A stretch of 64,000 nt of DNA from JADJOM01 sp046327715 (GCA_046327715.1 JAXLXY010000009.1:1-64000), one strand, 5' to 3'. Shown: positions 43,002-52,212, counted from the first letter of the stretch. The notes: a model not told the origin generated them from the sequence alone. Translations and numbers: made by a program.

Positions 43002-45503
43002 ATGGCCGACCAGATCGAGACGAATACCCCGGACGGGGTGCTGGTGTCTTCGGACGCTGGCACCCCGTCCGCCTTTCCGGGGGAGTTCTACCCTCCGACC
43101 GGCCCGGATGCCCCCGACCGGTGGGCTGCGCCCCTTGCCGACCTCGAATTCCCCGCCGTTCTGGACGACGTGGCTGCCCGGGCCGCGGGCCCGCTGGGCG
43201 CCTCCAGCGTCCGCGCCCGACGGCCGTGTCCGGACGCCAGCCTGGTGCGGGAGGAGCTCACCCGGGTGGACCAGCTGGCGCGTCTGGCCCGCGGAGGGCG
43301 GGGCGTGGTGGCGGAGGCGGTCCCGGAGGCGGCCACCATCCTGAGCCGGCTCCGGATTCCGGGCAGCGTGCTCGACGGCCCGGAACTGCTCGCCCTGCGG
43401 CGCACCCTCACCGCCGCGCGCCTCGTGGTCGGGGAACTGCGCCGGGTGGCGGCCGATGCCCCGCAGGTGGCGCCGCTCGAGGCGCCGCTCCCGGTCAAGC
43501 CGCTGGAGAAGCGGCTGGAGCAGTCGCTCGACGATGATGGCGGGGTGCGTGATACCGCGAGCGCCGCGCTCGCCGAGGCGCGCGGCGACATCCGCACCGC
43601 GCGCGAGCGGCTGGTCCAGAAGCTCGAGGTGATCCTTCGGGCGGTTGGTGGGGAAGGGGGCGTGACCCTGCGCGATGGCCGCTACGTCATCCCCGTGCCG
43701 CGCGACCTCCGCACCCGCCCCGACGGCATCATCCATGGCGAGTCGGCCAGCGGCGCCACGCTCTACCTCGAGCCCGCCGCGGTGATCGGCCTGGGCAATG
43801 CGCTGCGCGAGGCCGAGGCGCGCGCCACGCGGGAGGAGCTCAAGGTCCTGCGCGACCTGAGCGAGGGGCTTCGCCCCCATGTGGCCGAGCTGCGGGCGCT
43901 GCACCAGATGTGCGTGGCGGTGGACGACCTCGTGGCCCGCGCCCGCTGGGCGGTCGACGTCGATGGGCATGCGCCGGCGGTGGCCACCGCGCCGGCGGTG
44001 CTGCGGATCGTCCGGGGCCGGCATCCCCTCCTGCTCGCGCGCGCGGCGGGCGCCCCGCGGCCGTCCGACGCCCCCGTGGTGGTGCCCTTCGACCTGGCCA
44101 TCGAGGAGGGCGAACGGACCATCCTCCTCTCGGGGCCGAACACCGGCGGCAAGTCGGTGCTGCTCAAGGCGGTGGGACTGCACGTGGCACTGGCGCAGAG
44201 CGGGATCATCCCGCCGGTGGGGCCCGGCAGCACACTCCCGGTCTGCGGCCGGATCTTCTCCGACATTGGCGACCGGCAGTCCATCGCCGCGAGCCTCTCC
44301 ACGTTCAGCGCCCACCTCACGTTGCTGCGCGAGATCCTCGATGAGGCGGACGACACCTCGCTGGTCCTGCTCGACGAGATCGGGAGCGGCACAGATCCCG
44401 CCGAGGGGGCCGCCCTCGCCGCCGCCGCGCTGGTGTCGCTCACCCGCCGCGGGGCCCTGACGCTCGCGACCACCCACCTGGGCGCCCTCAAGCGGATCGC
44501 CACCACGACCCCCGGGGTGGTGAACGCCTCGCTCCAGTTCGATGCCGCCACGCTCCGGCCCACGTACCTCCTGGCCAAGGGCGTACCGGGCCGCTCCTAC
44601 GGCCTGGCCATCGCCCGGCGGCTCGGCGTGCGCGCCGACGTGCTGGCCGAGGCGGAGGCGCAGGTGCCCGACGCCGAGCGGAGCCTCGATGCGCTGCTGG
44701 CGCAGGTGGAATCGCGGGATCGCGAGCTCTCGCTCCGCGAGGAGGAGCTGCGGGTGCGCCTCGACCTGGCGGAGGGCCGCGCCGCCGCGCTGGCGGCGCA
44801 GGCGGAGTCCCAGGAGATTCGCGACGCAGCTCTCCGCAAGCGGGAGCGTGAGGCCGAGAAGTCGGCCCGGGAGCAGGCCCGGACCTTCCTGCTCGACGCC
44901 CGGGAAAAGGTCGAGGCCGCCATCGCCCGGGCGGGCGAGGCCCGCGAGGAGAGTGCCCGGGAGGCGCGGCGCGCCGTGGAGCAGGCGGCGGCGGAAGCCG
45001 CCGGCGCGCTGCGGGCCATGGACGACCTGGAACGGCGGCTCGACGGCTCGCCGGCTCGGCGGCTGGAGGTGGGGACCCGCGTTCGCCTGCAGAGCGGCAC
45101 GGTCGGACGGGTTGTGGAGATGCGGGGGGATGGCAAGTCGGTGGTCGGGGTCGGTTCGCTCAAGCTGGTGGTGGAAGCCCTTACCCTGACCCGCCTGGAG
45201 GCCGAGCCGCCGAGCCGCCGGACCGCCGAGCCGCCGAGCCGCGAGGCCACCGACGCGGCGAGCTTCGAGCTCGACCTCCGCGGCCTCACCGGCGAGGAAG
45301 CGGAACAGACCGTCCTGGCGGCGCTCGACGCCGCCGTCCTCGCCGAGCAGCCCTACCTGCGGATCATCCACGGCAAGGGCACCGGCGTGGTGCGCGATCG
45401 GGTGCAGCAGGTCCTCCGCCGGGACCGCCGGGTGCGGAGCCATGCGTTTGCCCCGGCGAACCAGGGCGGCACCGGGGTGACGGTGGTGGAGTTCGACGCA
45501 TGA
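43002..45503 (+). CDS. mutS2: MutS2 family ATPase with Smr nuclease domain
   Basis: 833 residues. The MutS core and lever helices lead to an ABC-type ATPase with Walker A GPNTGGKS (~376), signature STFSAHL and Walker B LVLLDEIGSGTDP. A coiled-coil clamp (~560-690), a KOW-like segment (VGTRVRLQSG) and a C-terminal Smr domain (about 755-833, LDLRGLTGEEAEQ, HGKGTGVVRD) follow. MutS2 acts on recombination intermediates or collided ribosomes rather than mismatches. An 8-bp repeat array (45207-45238) encodes EPPSRRTAEPPSR in the linker just before Smr. It overlaps dnaG by four bases. Confidence 0.95.
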   Translation: MADQIETNTPDGVLVSSDAGTPSAFPGEFYPPTGPDAPDRWAAPLADLEFPAVLDDVAARAAGPLGASSVRARRPCPDASLVREELTRVDQLARLARGGRGVVAEAVPEAATILSRLRIPGSVLDGPELLALRRTLTAARLVVGELRRVAADAPQVAPLEAPLPVKPLEKRLEQSLDDDGGVRDTASAALAEARGDIRTARERLVQKLEVILRAVGGEGGVTLRDGRYVIPVPRDLRTRPDGIIHGESASGATLYLEPAAVIGLGNALREAEARATREELKVLRDLSEGLRPHVAELRALHQMCVAVDDLVARARWAVDVDGHAPAVATAPAVLRIVRGRHPLLLARAAGAPRPSDAPVVVPFDLAIEEGERTILLSGPNTGGKSVLLKAVGLHVALAQSGIIPPVGPGSTLPVCGRIFSDIGDRQSIAASLSTFSAHLTLLREILDEADDTSLVLLDEIGSGTDPAEGAALAAAALVSLTRRGALTLATTHLGALKRIATTTPGVVNASLQFDAATLRPTYLLAKGVPGRSYGLAIARRLGVRADVLAEAEAQVPDAERSLDALLAQVESRDRELSLREEELRVRLDLAEGRAAALAAQAESQEIRDAALRKREREAEKSAREQARTFLLDAREKVEAAIARAGEAREESAREARRAVEQAAAEAAGALRAMDDLERRLDGSPARRLEVGTRVRLQSGTVGRVVEMRGDGKSVVGVGSLKLVVEALTLTRLEAEPPSRRTAEPPSREATDAASFELDLRGLTGEEAEQTVLAALDAAVLAEQPYLRIIHGKGTGVVRDRVQQVLRRDRRVRSHAFAPANQGGTGVTVVEFDA
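45207..45238. repeat. 8-bp repeat array inside mutS2
   Basis: CCGCCGAG CCGCCGGA CCGCCGAG CCGCCGAG, four units in the linker before the Smr domain. Confidence 0.75.
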
Positions 45504-47329
45504 GCATGATCCCCGACGAGGTGATCGAGCAGGTGCGCGACGCGGCCGACCTGGTCTCGATCATCGGCGAGAAGGTGGACCTCAAGCGCACCGGCGCCGA
45601 CTGGCGCGGGGCCTGTCCCTTCCACGGCGGCCAGCACCGCAACTTCGCGGTGATCCCCAAGAAGGGGAGCTTCTACTGCTTCGTCTGCAAGGCCGCCGGC
45701 GACGTCTTCTCGTGGTACATGAAGCAGTACGGCATGGACTACCCCACCGCGGTGCGCGAGGTGGCGAAGAAGGTGGGGGTGGTGATCCCCGAGTCCGGCC
45801 CCCGCCAGGGGCCCGACCCGCGCGAGCCGCTGTTCCAGGCGGTGGCGGTGGCGCACGACTGGTTCGTGCGGCAGCTCGCCGAACTGCCCGAGGCCGCCGA
45901 CGCGCGGAAGTACCTCGCCGGCCGGGGCGTCGACCTCGAGGCCGCGGGGCCGTACGAGCTGGGGTACGCCCCGCGGGGCGCCGCCTTCCCGCAGGCGATG
46001 ACCCAGCTCGGGCTCGACCCCGGGCTGCTGCTCGAGGCGGGCCTCCTGGCCCGGCGCGACGACGGCACCATCATCCCCCGCTTCCGGGGCCGGCTGCTCT
46101 TCCCGATCCACGACCTCCGCGGCCGGGTGGTGGGCTTCGGCGGGCGCCTGCTCGGCCCCGGCGAGCCCAAGTACCTCAACAGCCCGGAATCGCCCGTCTT
46201 CCACAAGGGCGGGACGCTCTACAACCTGCACGCCGCCAAGAACCACATCCGCAAGGAAGGCACGGTCATCCTGGTCGAGGGCTACTTCGACGTGCTCCGG
46301 CTGGTGATGGCCGGCGTCGAGCACGTGGTGGCGCCCCTGGGCACCGCGCTCACGGCCGAGCAGGCGGCGCTGCTCAAGCGCTTTGCGCCGCAGGCGGTGC
46401 TGCTGCTCGACAGCGACATGGCCGGCCTCAAGGCCACCTTCCGGGCCGCCGACGAGCTGCTGCGCCACGAGGTGCGGGTGCGCGTGGCCACGATGCCCGA
46501 GGGCGAGGATCCCGACACCCTGGTGCAGCGGGGCGGGGCCGAGGCCCTGGCGCCCATCCTGCGCGACGCGATCGACGTGATGGAGCGGAAGATCCAGATC
46601 CTCGACCGGCGCGGCTGGTTCACCGGCATCGAGCACCGGCGCGAAGCCCTCGACCGCCTGCTGCCCACCATCCGCGCCACCCGCGATCCGATCCAGCGGG
46701 AGCTCTACCTCTCGCTCGTCGCCGAACGCTCCGGGGTCGACAAGAAGGTGCTGGAGCACGAGGTGGCCAGCCGGCCCGAGCCACCGGCCGAGCCCGCGGG
46801 CCGGCGCGCCGGTGAGCCGTCGCCGCGCCGGGCGGTCGAGCCTGCGGGGCTCCGCTCCGGCGCGCGGACCGAGGTGCAGCTGCTGCGGCTGATGATCCAG
46901 AGCGAGGAGTGGCGGCACCGGGCGCACGAGGAGCTGCACCCGGAGTGGTTCGAGTCCACCACCCACCGGATGCTCTTCGACGTGCTGCTCGGCCTGGGAG
47001 ATCCGGGGGTGGCGCTGCCGCCCGATGGGCTCCCGGACGGGCTGCGCCAGCTGTGGGAGCGGGTGGCCGGCACCGACGTGCCGCTCGACCAGGCCGGCCA
47101 GGCCAACCTCTTTGCCGGCGCCGCGCGCCGGCTGGAGTTCCGCGAGCAGGAGCGCGATCTCCGCCGCCTCCGGAGCCGGATCGAGGCCGCCACCGGGCCC
47201 GACCTCACGGCACTCATCGCGGAATTGCAGCGCCGATCGCTGGAGCTCAAGCAGAAGTTCCCAGAGGAGTACCAGACCCGGGGCTACCAGCCGAACCGCC
47301 GCCGGTCACCCAATCGCCCAACCGCCTAA
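45500..47329 (+). CDS. dnaG: DNA primase
   Basis: 609 residues. Zinc ribbon C39/H42/C60/C63 (CPFH ... CFVC), RNA-polymerase core with RFRGRLLFPI and SPVFHKGGTLYNL, Toprim with VEGYFDV and LLLDSDMAG, and a C-terminal helicase-binding domain (~455-600). It makes RNA primers at the fork. A Pro/Arg-rich linker at ~428-452 (EPPAEPAGRRAGEPSPRRAV) separates the core from the helicase-binding domain and is a degraded form of the 8-bp repeat. The stop codon TAA is itself part of a CCGCCTAA unit. The start overlaps mutS2 as ATGA. Confidence 0.96.
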   Translation: MSMIPDEVIEQVRDAADLVSIIGEKVDLKRTGADWRGACPFHGGQHRNFAVIPKKGSFYCFVCKAAGDVFSWYMKQYGMDYPTAVREVAKKVGVVIPESGPRQGPDPREPLFQAVAVAHDWFVRQLAELPEAADARKYLAGRGVDLEAAGPYELGYAPRGAAFPQAMTQLGLDPGLLLEAGLLARRDDGTIIPRFRGRLLFPIHDLRGRVVGFGGRLLGPGEPKYLNSPESPVFHKGGTLYNLHAAKNHIRKEGTVILVEGYFDVLRLVMAGVEHVVAPLGTALTAEQAALLKRFAPQAVLLLDSDMAGLKATFRAADELLRHEVRVRVATMPEGEDPDTLVQRGGAEALAPILRDAIDVMERKIQILDRRGWFTGIEHRREALDRLLPTIRATRDPIQRELYLSLVAERSGVDKKVLEHEVASRPEPPAEPAGRRAGEPSPRRAVEPAGLRSGARTEVQLLRLMIQSEEWRHRAHEELHPEWFESTTHRMLFDVLLGLGDPGVALPPDGLPDGLRQLWERVAGTDVPLDQAGQANLFAGAARRLEFREQERDLRRLRSRIEAATGPDLTALIAELQRRSLELKQKFPEEYQTRGYQPNRRRSPNRPTA

Positions 47330-47353
47330 CCGCCTAACCGCCTAACCGTCCAA
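47314..47353. repeat. 8-bp repeat array over the dnaG stop codon
   Basis: TCGCCCAA CCGCCTAA CCGCCTAA CCGCCTAA CCGTCCAA. Five units, ending 15 bases before the next ATG. The dnaG stop (47327-47329) is the TAA of the first perfect unit. Confidence 0.8.
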
Positions 47354-47368
47354 CCCCGAGGCCGCCCG

Positions 47369-48082
47369 ATGCACCCAGATCTGTTGAAGCTGCTCGAACT
47401 GCAGGCGAAGGACCGCACCCTGCTCGAGGCCGACCAGGCCCTCGACGCGATTCTCGCCGAGGTCGAGGCCCTCGACCAGCAGCTCGCGGAGGGCGAGAAG
47501 GCCGTGGCCCAGAACGCGAAGGCGGTGGCCGACGCCACCCGGCGCCGGGTCGAGATGGAAGGGAAGCTCGAGAACTACCGGAAGCTGGAGGAGCGCGGCA
47601 AGGCCCGGCTCGACCAGATCCGGAACCAGAAGGAGAGCCAGGCCGTGATGGCCGAGCTCGACCTGGCCCGCTCCATCCTGGCCAAGGAGGAGTCGGACTG
47701 GCTGCGGCAGGCGGAGATCATCGCCGGGCTCGAGGCCGCCGGCACCGAGGCGGGCAGCCGGCTCGCCGCGATGCGTGAGGCGCAGGCGGTCGCGCGGGGC
47801 GAGCTCGACCTCCGCCGGGCCGATGCCGAGGCGCGCCGCGGTGAGGCGCTGGCGGCCCGCGAGGCCGCGGCCGCCGAGGTGAACAAGGTGCTGCGCGGCC
47901 GCTACGAGCGCCTCCGCTCGGTCAAGTCGGTGCGCGTGGTGGTGGCGCTCAGCGGTCCGTCGTGCGGCGCGTGCTTCACCCAGGTGCCGCTCAACCGGCG
48001 CAGCCAGATCCGGGCCGGCACCCTCATCGACGCGTGCGAGAGCTGCGGCGTGATTCTCTACGCCGACGAAACCGTTGAATAG
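47369..48082 (+). CDS. C4-type zinc-ribbon coiled-coil protein (DUF164 / CdsZ-like)
   Basis: 237 residues. Residues 1-170 form a long antiparallel coiled coil; the C-terminus carries a zinc ribbon with CGAC and CESC (residues ~196-229). Proteins of this build are widespread in bacteria and have been linked to RNase H-like folds or to chlamydial secretion, with no settled role. The ATG at 47369 lies right after the 8-bp array. The stop overlaps recJ by eight bases, so it is part of the recJ operon. Confidence 0.88.
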   Translation: MHPDLLKLLELQAKDRTLLEADQALDAILAEVEALDQQLAEGEKAVAQNAKAVADATRRRVEMEGKLENYRKLEERGKARLDQIRNQKESQAVMAELDLARSILAKEESDWLRQAEIIAGLEAAGTEAGSRLAAMREAQAVARGELDLRRADAEARRGEALAAREAAAAEVNKVLRGRYERLRSVKSVRVVVALSGPSCGACFTQVPLNRRSQIRAGTLIDACESCGVILYADETVE

Positions 48083-49931
48083 CCGCTTTCCGGTCCCGCC
48101 GCTCCGCTGGCTGGTGGACGCGCCCCCGGAGCCGGCGCTGGTGACCCGCCTGGGCGAGGGCCTGGGCGTGGGCCAGCCGCTCGCCGCGCTGCTGGTCCGG
48201 CGCGGCCTCACCGATCCCGACGAGGCCCGGCGCTTCCTCCGCCCGGAGCTCGCGCAGCTCGCCGACCCGCTCCGCCTGGCGGGCATGGCGGAGGCCGTGT
48301 CCGTGATCCGGCGCGCCGTCCACGAGGGCACCGGCATCCTGGTGCACGGCGATTACGACGTCGACGGCCAGTGCGCCACCGCGGTGCTGACCCGGGCCCT
48401 GCGGGCCGCGGGGGCCCGGGTCACGCCGTTCGTGCCCCATCGCCTGCGCGACGGCTACGACCTCGGCACCGCCGGGATCGACGCGGCGGTGGCCGTGGGG
48501 GCCGGCCTGATCCTCACCTGCGATTGCGGCATCACCGCCGTCGCGGCCGTGGACCAGGCGCGCGCCCGCGGCCTGCGGGTGGTCATCACCGACCACCACC
48601 TGCCGGGCGAGGTGCTGCCCCGGGCGGAGGCCATCGTCGATCCGCAGCAGCCGGGCGACACCTCCGGCCTCACCCAGCTCTGCGGCACCGGCATCGCGTT
48701 CAAGCTGGTGCAGGCGCTGGTCCCGGCGCTGGGCCTCCCGGCCAACCTGCCGCTGCACTTCCTCGATCTCGTGGCGCTCGCGACCATCGCCGACATCGTG
48801 CCGCTGGTGGACGAGAATCGCGTGCTGGTGCGGCACGGCCTCCGGCTGCTGCGGCAGACCCGCTGGCCCGGCCTGGCCGCCCTCCTCCGGGTGAGTGGGC
48901 TCGCCGAGAAGGACATCCGCGCCGGGCAGGTGGGCTTCATCCTGGCGCCGCGCCTCAACGCCGCCGGCCGCGTCGGCGACGCCGCCGACGGCATCCGCCT
49001 CCTGCTCACCGACGATCCCGACGAGGCGCTGCAGCTCGCCACGCGGCTCGAGGCGCTGAACGTCCAGCGGCAGGGGCTCGACCAGCGGATCCTCGAGGAG
49101 GCCATCCAGCAGGTGGAGCGGGACCGGGACCCCGGCCGCGACACCGCGCTGGTGCTGGCCGCCGACACCTGGCATCCCGGCGTGGTCGGGATCGTGGCAT
49201 CGCGGGTGGTGGAGCGCTACGGCCGGCCCGCGTTTCTCATCGCGCTCGACGGGGACATCGGGAAGGGCAGTGGGCGCAGCATCTCGCGCTTCGACCTGCA
49301 CGGGGCGCTGCACCAGTGCGGCGACCTGCTGGAACGCTTCGGGGGCCACCACATGGCCGCCGGCCTCACCATCCGGCGCGACCGTCTCGAGGCCTTCCGC
49401 GAGCGCTTCGCCGCGGTGGCCCGCGGCACGCTGGGCGAGGAGGACCTGGGGCCGGAGCAGCGGGTGGACCTGGTGCTGGAACTCGGCCAGGTGACCCCGG
49501 AGCTGGAACGCCTCTGCCGCTACCTCGAGCCGTGCGGGATGGGGAATCCCACCCCGGTCTTCGGGGCCCGGGGGGTGCGCTTCGAGGGGGTGCGCAAGGT
49601 GGGTGGCAGCCACCTGAAGGGCACCCTGGCCGGCGGCGGGGGCCGGGTCGCCGCCATCGGGTTCGGCTGGGCGGAGCGCGCGCCGTGGGCCGGCCCCGGC
49701 CTGCCAGCCGCCGCCGTGGACTGCGCCTTCCGGCTCGAGGAGAACGAGTACCAGGGCACCGTCTCGCTGCAGGCGCGCATCGTGGCCCTCACGCCCGCGC
49801 GAGCGACGCCGTCCCGATCAGGGTCCGAGCCGTCGAGCCGTCGAGCCGCCGAGCCGCCGAGCCACCGAGCTCCTGACGCATCGACGTTGGCCGAGGCGCC
49901 GAGCCGCCGAGCCGCCGAGCCGTCGAGTTGA
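48075..49931 (+). CDS. recJ: Single-stranded-DNA exonuclease RecJ
   Basis: 618 residues. DHH-family motifs HGDYDVDGQC (~93), TCDCGIT, ITDHHLPG and PRLNAAGR, then the DHHA1 part (GKGSGRSISRFDLHGAL, GGHHMAAG) and an OB-fold. It degrades single strands 5' to 3' in repair and recombination. The start is TTG at 48075, overlapping the zinc-ribbon gene. The last ~45 residues are not part of RecJ; they are encoded by two 8-bp repeat arrays (SSRRAAEPPS, APSRRAAEPSS), which extend the protein to the rsmD start. Confidence 0.95.
   Translation: MNSRFPVPPLRWLVDAPPEPALVTRLGEGLGVGQPLAALLVRRGLTDPDEARRFLRPELAQLADPLRLAGMAEAVSVIRRAVHEGTGILVHGDYDVDGQCATAVLTRALRAAGARVTPFVPHRLRDGYDLGTAGIDAAVAVGAGLILTCDCGITAVAAVDQARARGLRVVITDHHLPGEVLPRAEAIVDPQQPGDTSGLTQLCGTGIAFKLVQALVPALGLPANLPLHFLDLVALATIADIVPLVDENRVLVRHGLRLLRQTRWPGLAALLRVSGLAEKDIRAGQVGFILAPRLNAAGRVGDAADGIRLLLTDDPDEALQLATRLEALNVQRQGLDQRILEEAIQQVERDRDPGRDTALVLAADTWHPGVVGIVASRVVERYGRPAFLIALDGDIGKGSGRSISRFDLHGALHQCGDLLERFGGHHMAAGLTIRRDRLEAFRERFAAVARGTLGEEDLGPEQRVDLVLELGQVTPELERLCRYLEPCGMGNPTPVFGARGVRFEGVRKVGGSHLKGTLAGGGGRVAAIGFGWAERAPWAGPGLPAAAVDCAFRLEENEYQGTVSLQARIVALTPARATPSRSGSEPSSRRAAEPPSHRAPDASTLAEAPSRRAAEPSS
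49830..49869. repeat. 8-bp repeat array in the recJ 3' end, first run
   Basis: CCGTCGAG CCGTCGAG CCGCCGAG CCGCCGAG CCACCGAG: five exact-length units encoding SSRRAAEPPSHRA. Confidence 0.8.
49896..49927. repeat. 8-bp repeat array in the recJ 3' end, second run
   Basis: GCGCCGAG CCGCCGAG CCGCCGAG CCGTCGAG: four units. The next base begins the TTG start of rsmD (49928), which overlaps the recJ stop. Confidence 0.8.
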
Positions 49932-50443
49932 GGATCGTGGGCGGCGAGTTCCGTGGCCGCCGGCTGGCGGTGCCGGCCGACCCGCGGGTGCGGCCCACCG
50001 CCGACCGGGTGCGGGAGGCGTGGATGAGCATCCTGCAGGAGGCGCTCCCCGGGGCGCGGGTGCTCGACCTCTACGCCGGCAGCGGCGCGCTCGGCCTCGA
50101 GGCGCTTTCGCGTGGCGCCAGCCGGGTGGAGTTCGTCGAGCTCAGTCCGCCGTCGCTGGCCGCCCTGCGGGAGAACGTCGAGGCCCTGGGGGTGGAGGGG
50201 CGGGTGGCGGTCCATCGCGGCGACGCGCGGCGCTTCGCCGAGCGGCTCGCTCCGGGTGCGTATGACCTGGCGCTGGCCGATCCCCCGTACAGCCGGGATG
50301 ACGCCGCGCAGCTGGTGGCCCTCTTCCGCCGGACGCCCTTTGCGCGCATTCTGGCGGTGGAACACCCCGCGAAGACGGCGGTGCCGGGCGACGACACCCG
50401 TCGCTACGGCGACACGGCCATTACCTTCTGCTACGCGCCATGA
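49928..50443 (+). CDS. rsmD: 16S rRNA m2G966 methyltransferase RsmD
   Basis: 171 residues. RIVGGEFRGRRL at the N-terminus, RPTADRVREA, motif I VLDLYAGSGALGLEALSRGA and the catalytic DPPY (~118) are diagnostic. It methylates N2 of a guanine in 16S rRNA during 30S assembly. The start is TTG at 49928, overlapping the recJ stop by four bases, with the repeat array ending exactly before it. The rsmD-coaD pairing is widespread and seen here as an ATGA overlap. Confidence 0.93.
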   Translation: MRIVGGEFRGRRLAVPADPRVRPTADRVREAWMSILQEALPGARVLDLYAGSGALGLEALSRGASRVEFVELSPPSLAALRENVEALGVEGRVAVHRGDARRFAERLAPGAYDLALADPPYSRDDAAQLVALFRRTPFARILAVEHPAKTAVPGDDTRRYGDTAITFCYAP

Positions 50444-50922
50444 CCCGAATCGCCGTCTATCCCGGTTCCTTCGATCCGCCCACCCGCGGCCACACCGACC
50501 TGGTGACCCGGAGCCTCGCGCTCGCCGACCGGGTCATCGTCGCGATCGCGCGCAACTCCACCAAGCAGCCGCTGTTCACCGTGGAAGAGCGGCTGGAGAT
50601 GCTGCGCGCGGTGGTGGGCGACGAGCCCCGGGTGAGCTTCGCGACCTTCGAGGGGCTGCTGGTGGACTTCGCCCGCGACGCCGGGGCCACGCTGATCATC
50701 CGCGGACTCCGCGCCGTGAGCGACTTCGAGTACGAGTTCCAGATGGCCATGATGAACCGCCACCTGCTGCCCGGCCTCGAGACCGTCTTCCTGGTGCCAC
50801 CGGAGGATGCCACCTACCTGAGCTCGAGCCTGGTGCGCGAGGTGGCCCGCTACGGCGGCGACGTCTCCACCCTGGTGCACCCGGCCGTGGACGCGGCGCT
50901 CCGGCGCCGGTTCGGCCGGTGA
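50440..50922 (+). CDS. coaD: Phosphopantetheine adenylyltransferase
   Basis: 160 residues. PGSFDPPTRGH holds the TxGH nucleotide-binding motif. KQPLFTVEERLEML, IIRGLRAVSDFEYE and YLSSSLVREVA complete the pattern. It makes dephospho-CoA from 4'-phosphopantetheine and ATP. It overlaps rsmD (ATGA) and pta (GTGA); the link to pta puts CoA synthesis next to an acetyl-CoA-using enzyme. Confidence 0.95.
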   Translation: MTRIAVYPGSFDPPTRGHTDLVTRSLALADRVIVAIARNSTKQPLFTVEERLEMLRAVVGDEPRVSFATFEGLLVDFARDAGATLIIRGLRAVSDFEYEFQMAMMNRHLLPGLETVFLVPPEDATYLSSSLVREVARYGGDVSTLVHPAVDAALRRRFGR

Positions 50923-51848
50923 GCTTCCGCCAGGACCTGCTGCGCCGCGCCGCCGCGCGGCGCCCCCGGATCGTCCTCCCCGAGGCCGGCGATGCCCGGG
51001 TCCGGGCGGCGGCGGAGCGCCTGGCGGGCGAGGGCATCGCCACCCCGATCCTCATCGGCCCGGGGGCCATCGACCCGGTCCGCGACCCGCGCTACCCCCG
51101 GGTGGCCCAGCACCTTCGCGACCGTCGCCCCGACCGGGTCCACGACGCCGTGCACGCCCTCGACCTGGCCACCGACCCGATCCGCTTCGGCGCGTCCCTC
51201 GTGGCGCTGGGCGAGGCCGACGCCTGCGTGGCCGGCGCGGTGGCCAGCACCGCCGAGGTGCTGCGGGCGGCCCTGTGGGCCATCGGGTGCGCGCCCGGGG
51301 TCCGGACCGTGAGCTCCAGCTTCTACATGGCGCTGCCCGACGGCCGGGTGCTCACCTTCACCGACTGCGCCGTCGTTCCCGACCCGGAACCCGAGGTCCT
51401 GGCCCAGATCGCCCTGGCCGCCGCCCGGGACCGGCCCCGCCTGGTGGGCGACCAGCCGCGGGTGGCGTTCCTCTCCTTCAGCACCCGGGGCAGCGCCGAG
51501 AGCGCCAGCGTCACCCGGGTGCGGATGGCCGCCGCGCGGTTCCGGGAGCTGGCGCCGGACATCCCCTCGGATGGCGAGATCCAGGCCGATGCCGCCCTGG
51601 TGCCCGAGGTGGCGGCGCGAAAGTCGCCAGGCTCCCCCCTGGCCGGGGCGGCCAACATCCTGGTCTTCCCGGGGCTCGACAGCGGCAATATCGGCTACAA
51701 ATTGGTGCAGCGCCTGGCCGGGGCAGCCGCCCTGGGGCCCCTCCTGCAGGGCCTGGCCCGCCCGATGAGCGACCTCTCGCGCGGGGCGAGCCCGGAGGAT
51801 ATTGTGGAGGTGGCCGCGATGGTGGCCCTCCAGGGCCAGGACGGCTGA
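50919..51848 (+). CDS. pta: Phosphate acetyltransferase
   Basis: 309 residues, close to the short Pta form. RIVLPEAGDARVRAAAERL at the start; ADACVAGAVASTAEVLRAAL, VAFLSFSTRGSAES, GEIQADAALVPEVAARKSP and FPGLDSGNIGYKLVQRL are typical. It interconverts acetyl-CoA and acetyl phosphate. GTG at 50919 overlaps coaD and gives the standard N-terminus. No ackA follows. A phosphobutyryltransferase is less likely, given the full Pta signature. Confidence 0.92.
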   Translation: MSFRQDLLRRAAARRPRIVLPEAGDARVRAAAERLAGEGIATPILIGPGAIDPVRDPRYPRVAQHLRDRRPDRVHDAVHALDLATDPIRFGASLVALGEADACVAGAVASTAEVLRAALWAIGCAPGVRTVSSSFYMALPDGRVLTFTDCAVVPDPEPEVLAQIALAAARDRPRLVGDQPRVAFLSFSTRGSAESASVTRVRMAAARFRELAPDIPSDGEIQADAALVPEVAARKSPGSPLAGAANILVFPGLDSGNIGYKLVQRLAGAAALGPLLQGLARPMSDLSRGASPEDIVEVAAMVALQGQDG

Positions 51849-51870
51849 TCGCTCTAACCGAAGGCATGTC

Positions 51871-52212
51871 ATGGGATTCTCGGCAAGCAAGGACCCCGGC
51901 GGCGTCTACCTGATCCGGGTCGAGGGTCAGCTGATCGTCGGCAACCGGCAGGAGCTCAAGACCGCGATCCAGGAGGCCCTGGACCACGGCGAGCGCCGGT
52001 TCGTCATCGACTTCTCCCGGACCGGCTACATCGACTCCTCGGGGCTCGGCGCCCTGGTGTCGATCTCCAAGAAGGTGCGCGAGCAGGGCGGCGAGCTCCG
52101 CCTGGCGGGCCTCAACGAAGACCTCCGGTCCCTGTTCGAGCTGACCAAGCTCGACACCCTCTTTGCGATCAGCGACACCGCCGAGCGGGCGGTCGGGAGC
52201 TTCGCCGGGTGA
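51871..52212 (+). CDS. Anti-sigma factor antagonist (STAS domain)
   Basis: 113 residues, one STAS domain of the SpoIIAA/RsbV type. The phosphorylatable serine lies in TGYIDSSGLGALVSI, about residue 57. Unphosphorylated, it would bind the anti-sigma kinase encoded next and free a sigma factor; the phosphatase two genes on would reactivate it. The ATG at 51871 follows pta by 22 bases. Its stop overlaps the next gene as GTGA. Confidence 0.9.
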   Translation: MGFSASKDPGGVYLIRVEGQLIVGNRQELKTAIQEALDHGERRFVIDFSRTGYIDSSGLGALVSISKKVREQGGELRLAGLNEDLRSLFELTKLDTLFAISDTAERAVGSFAG

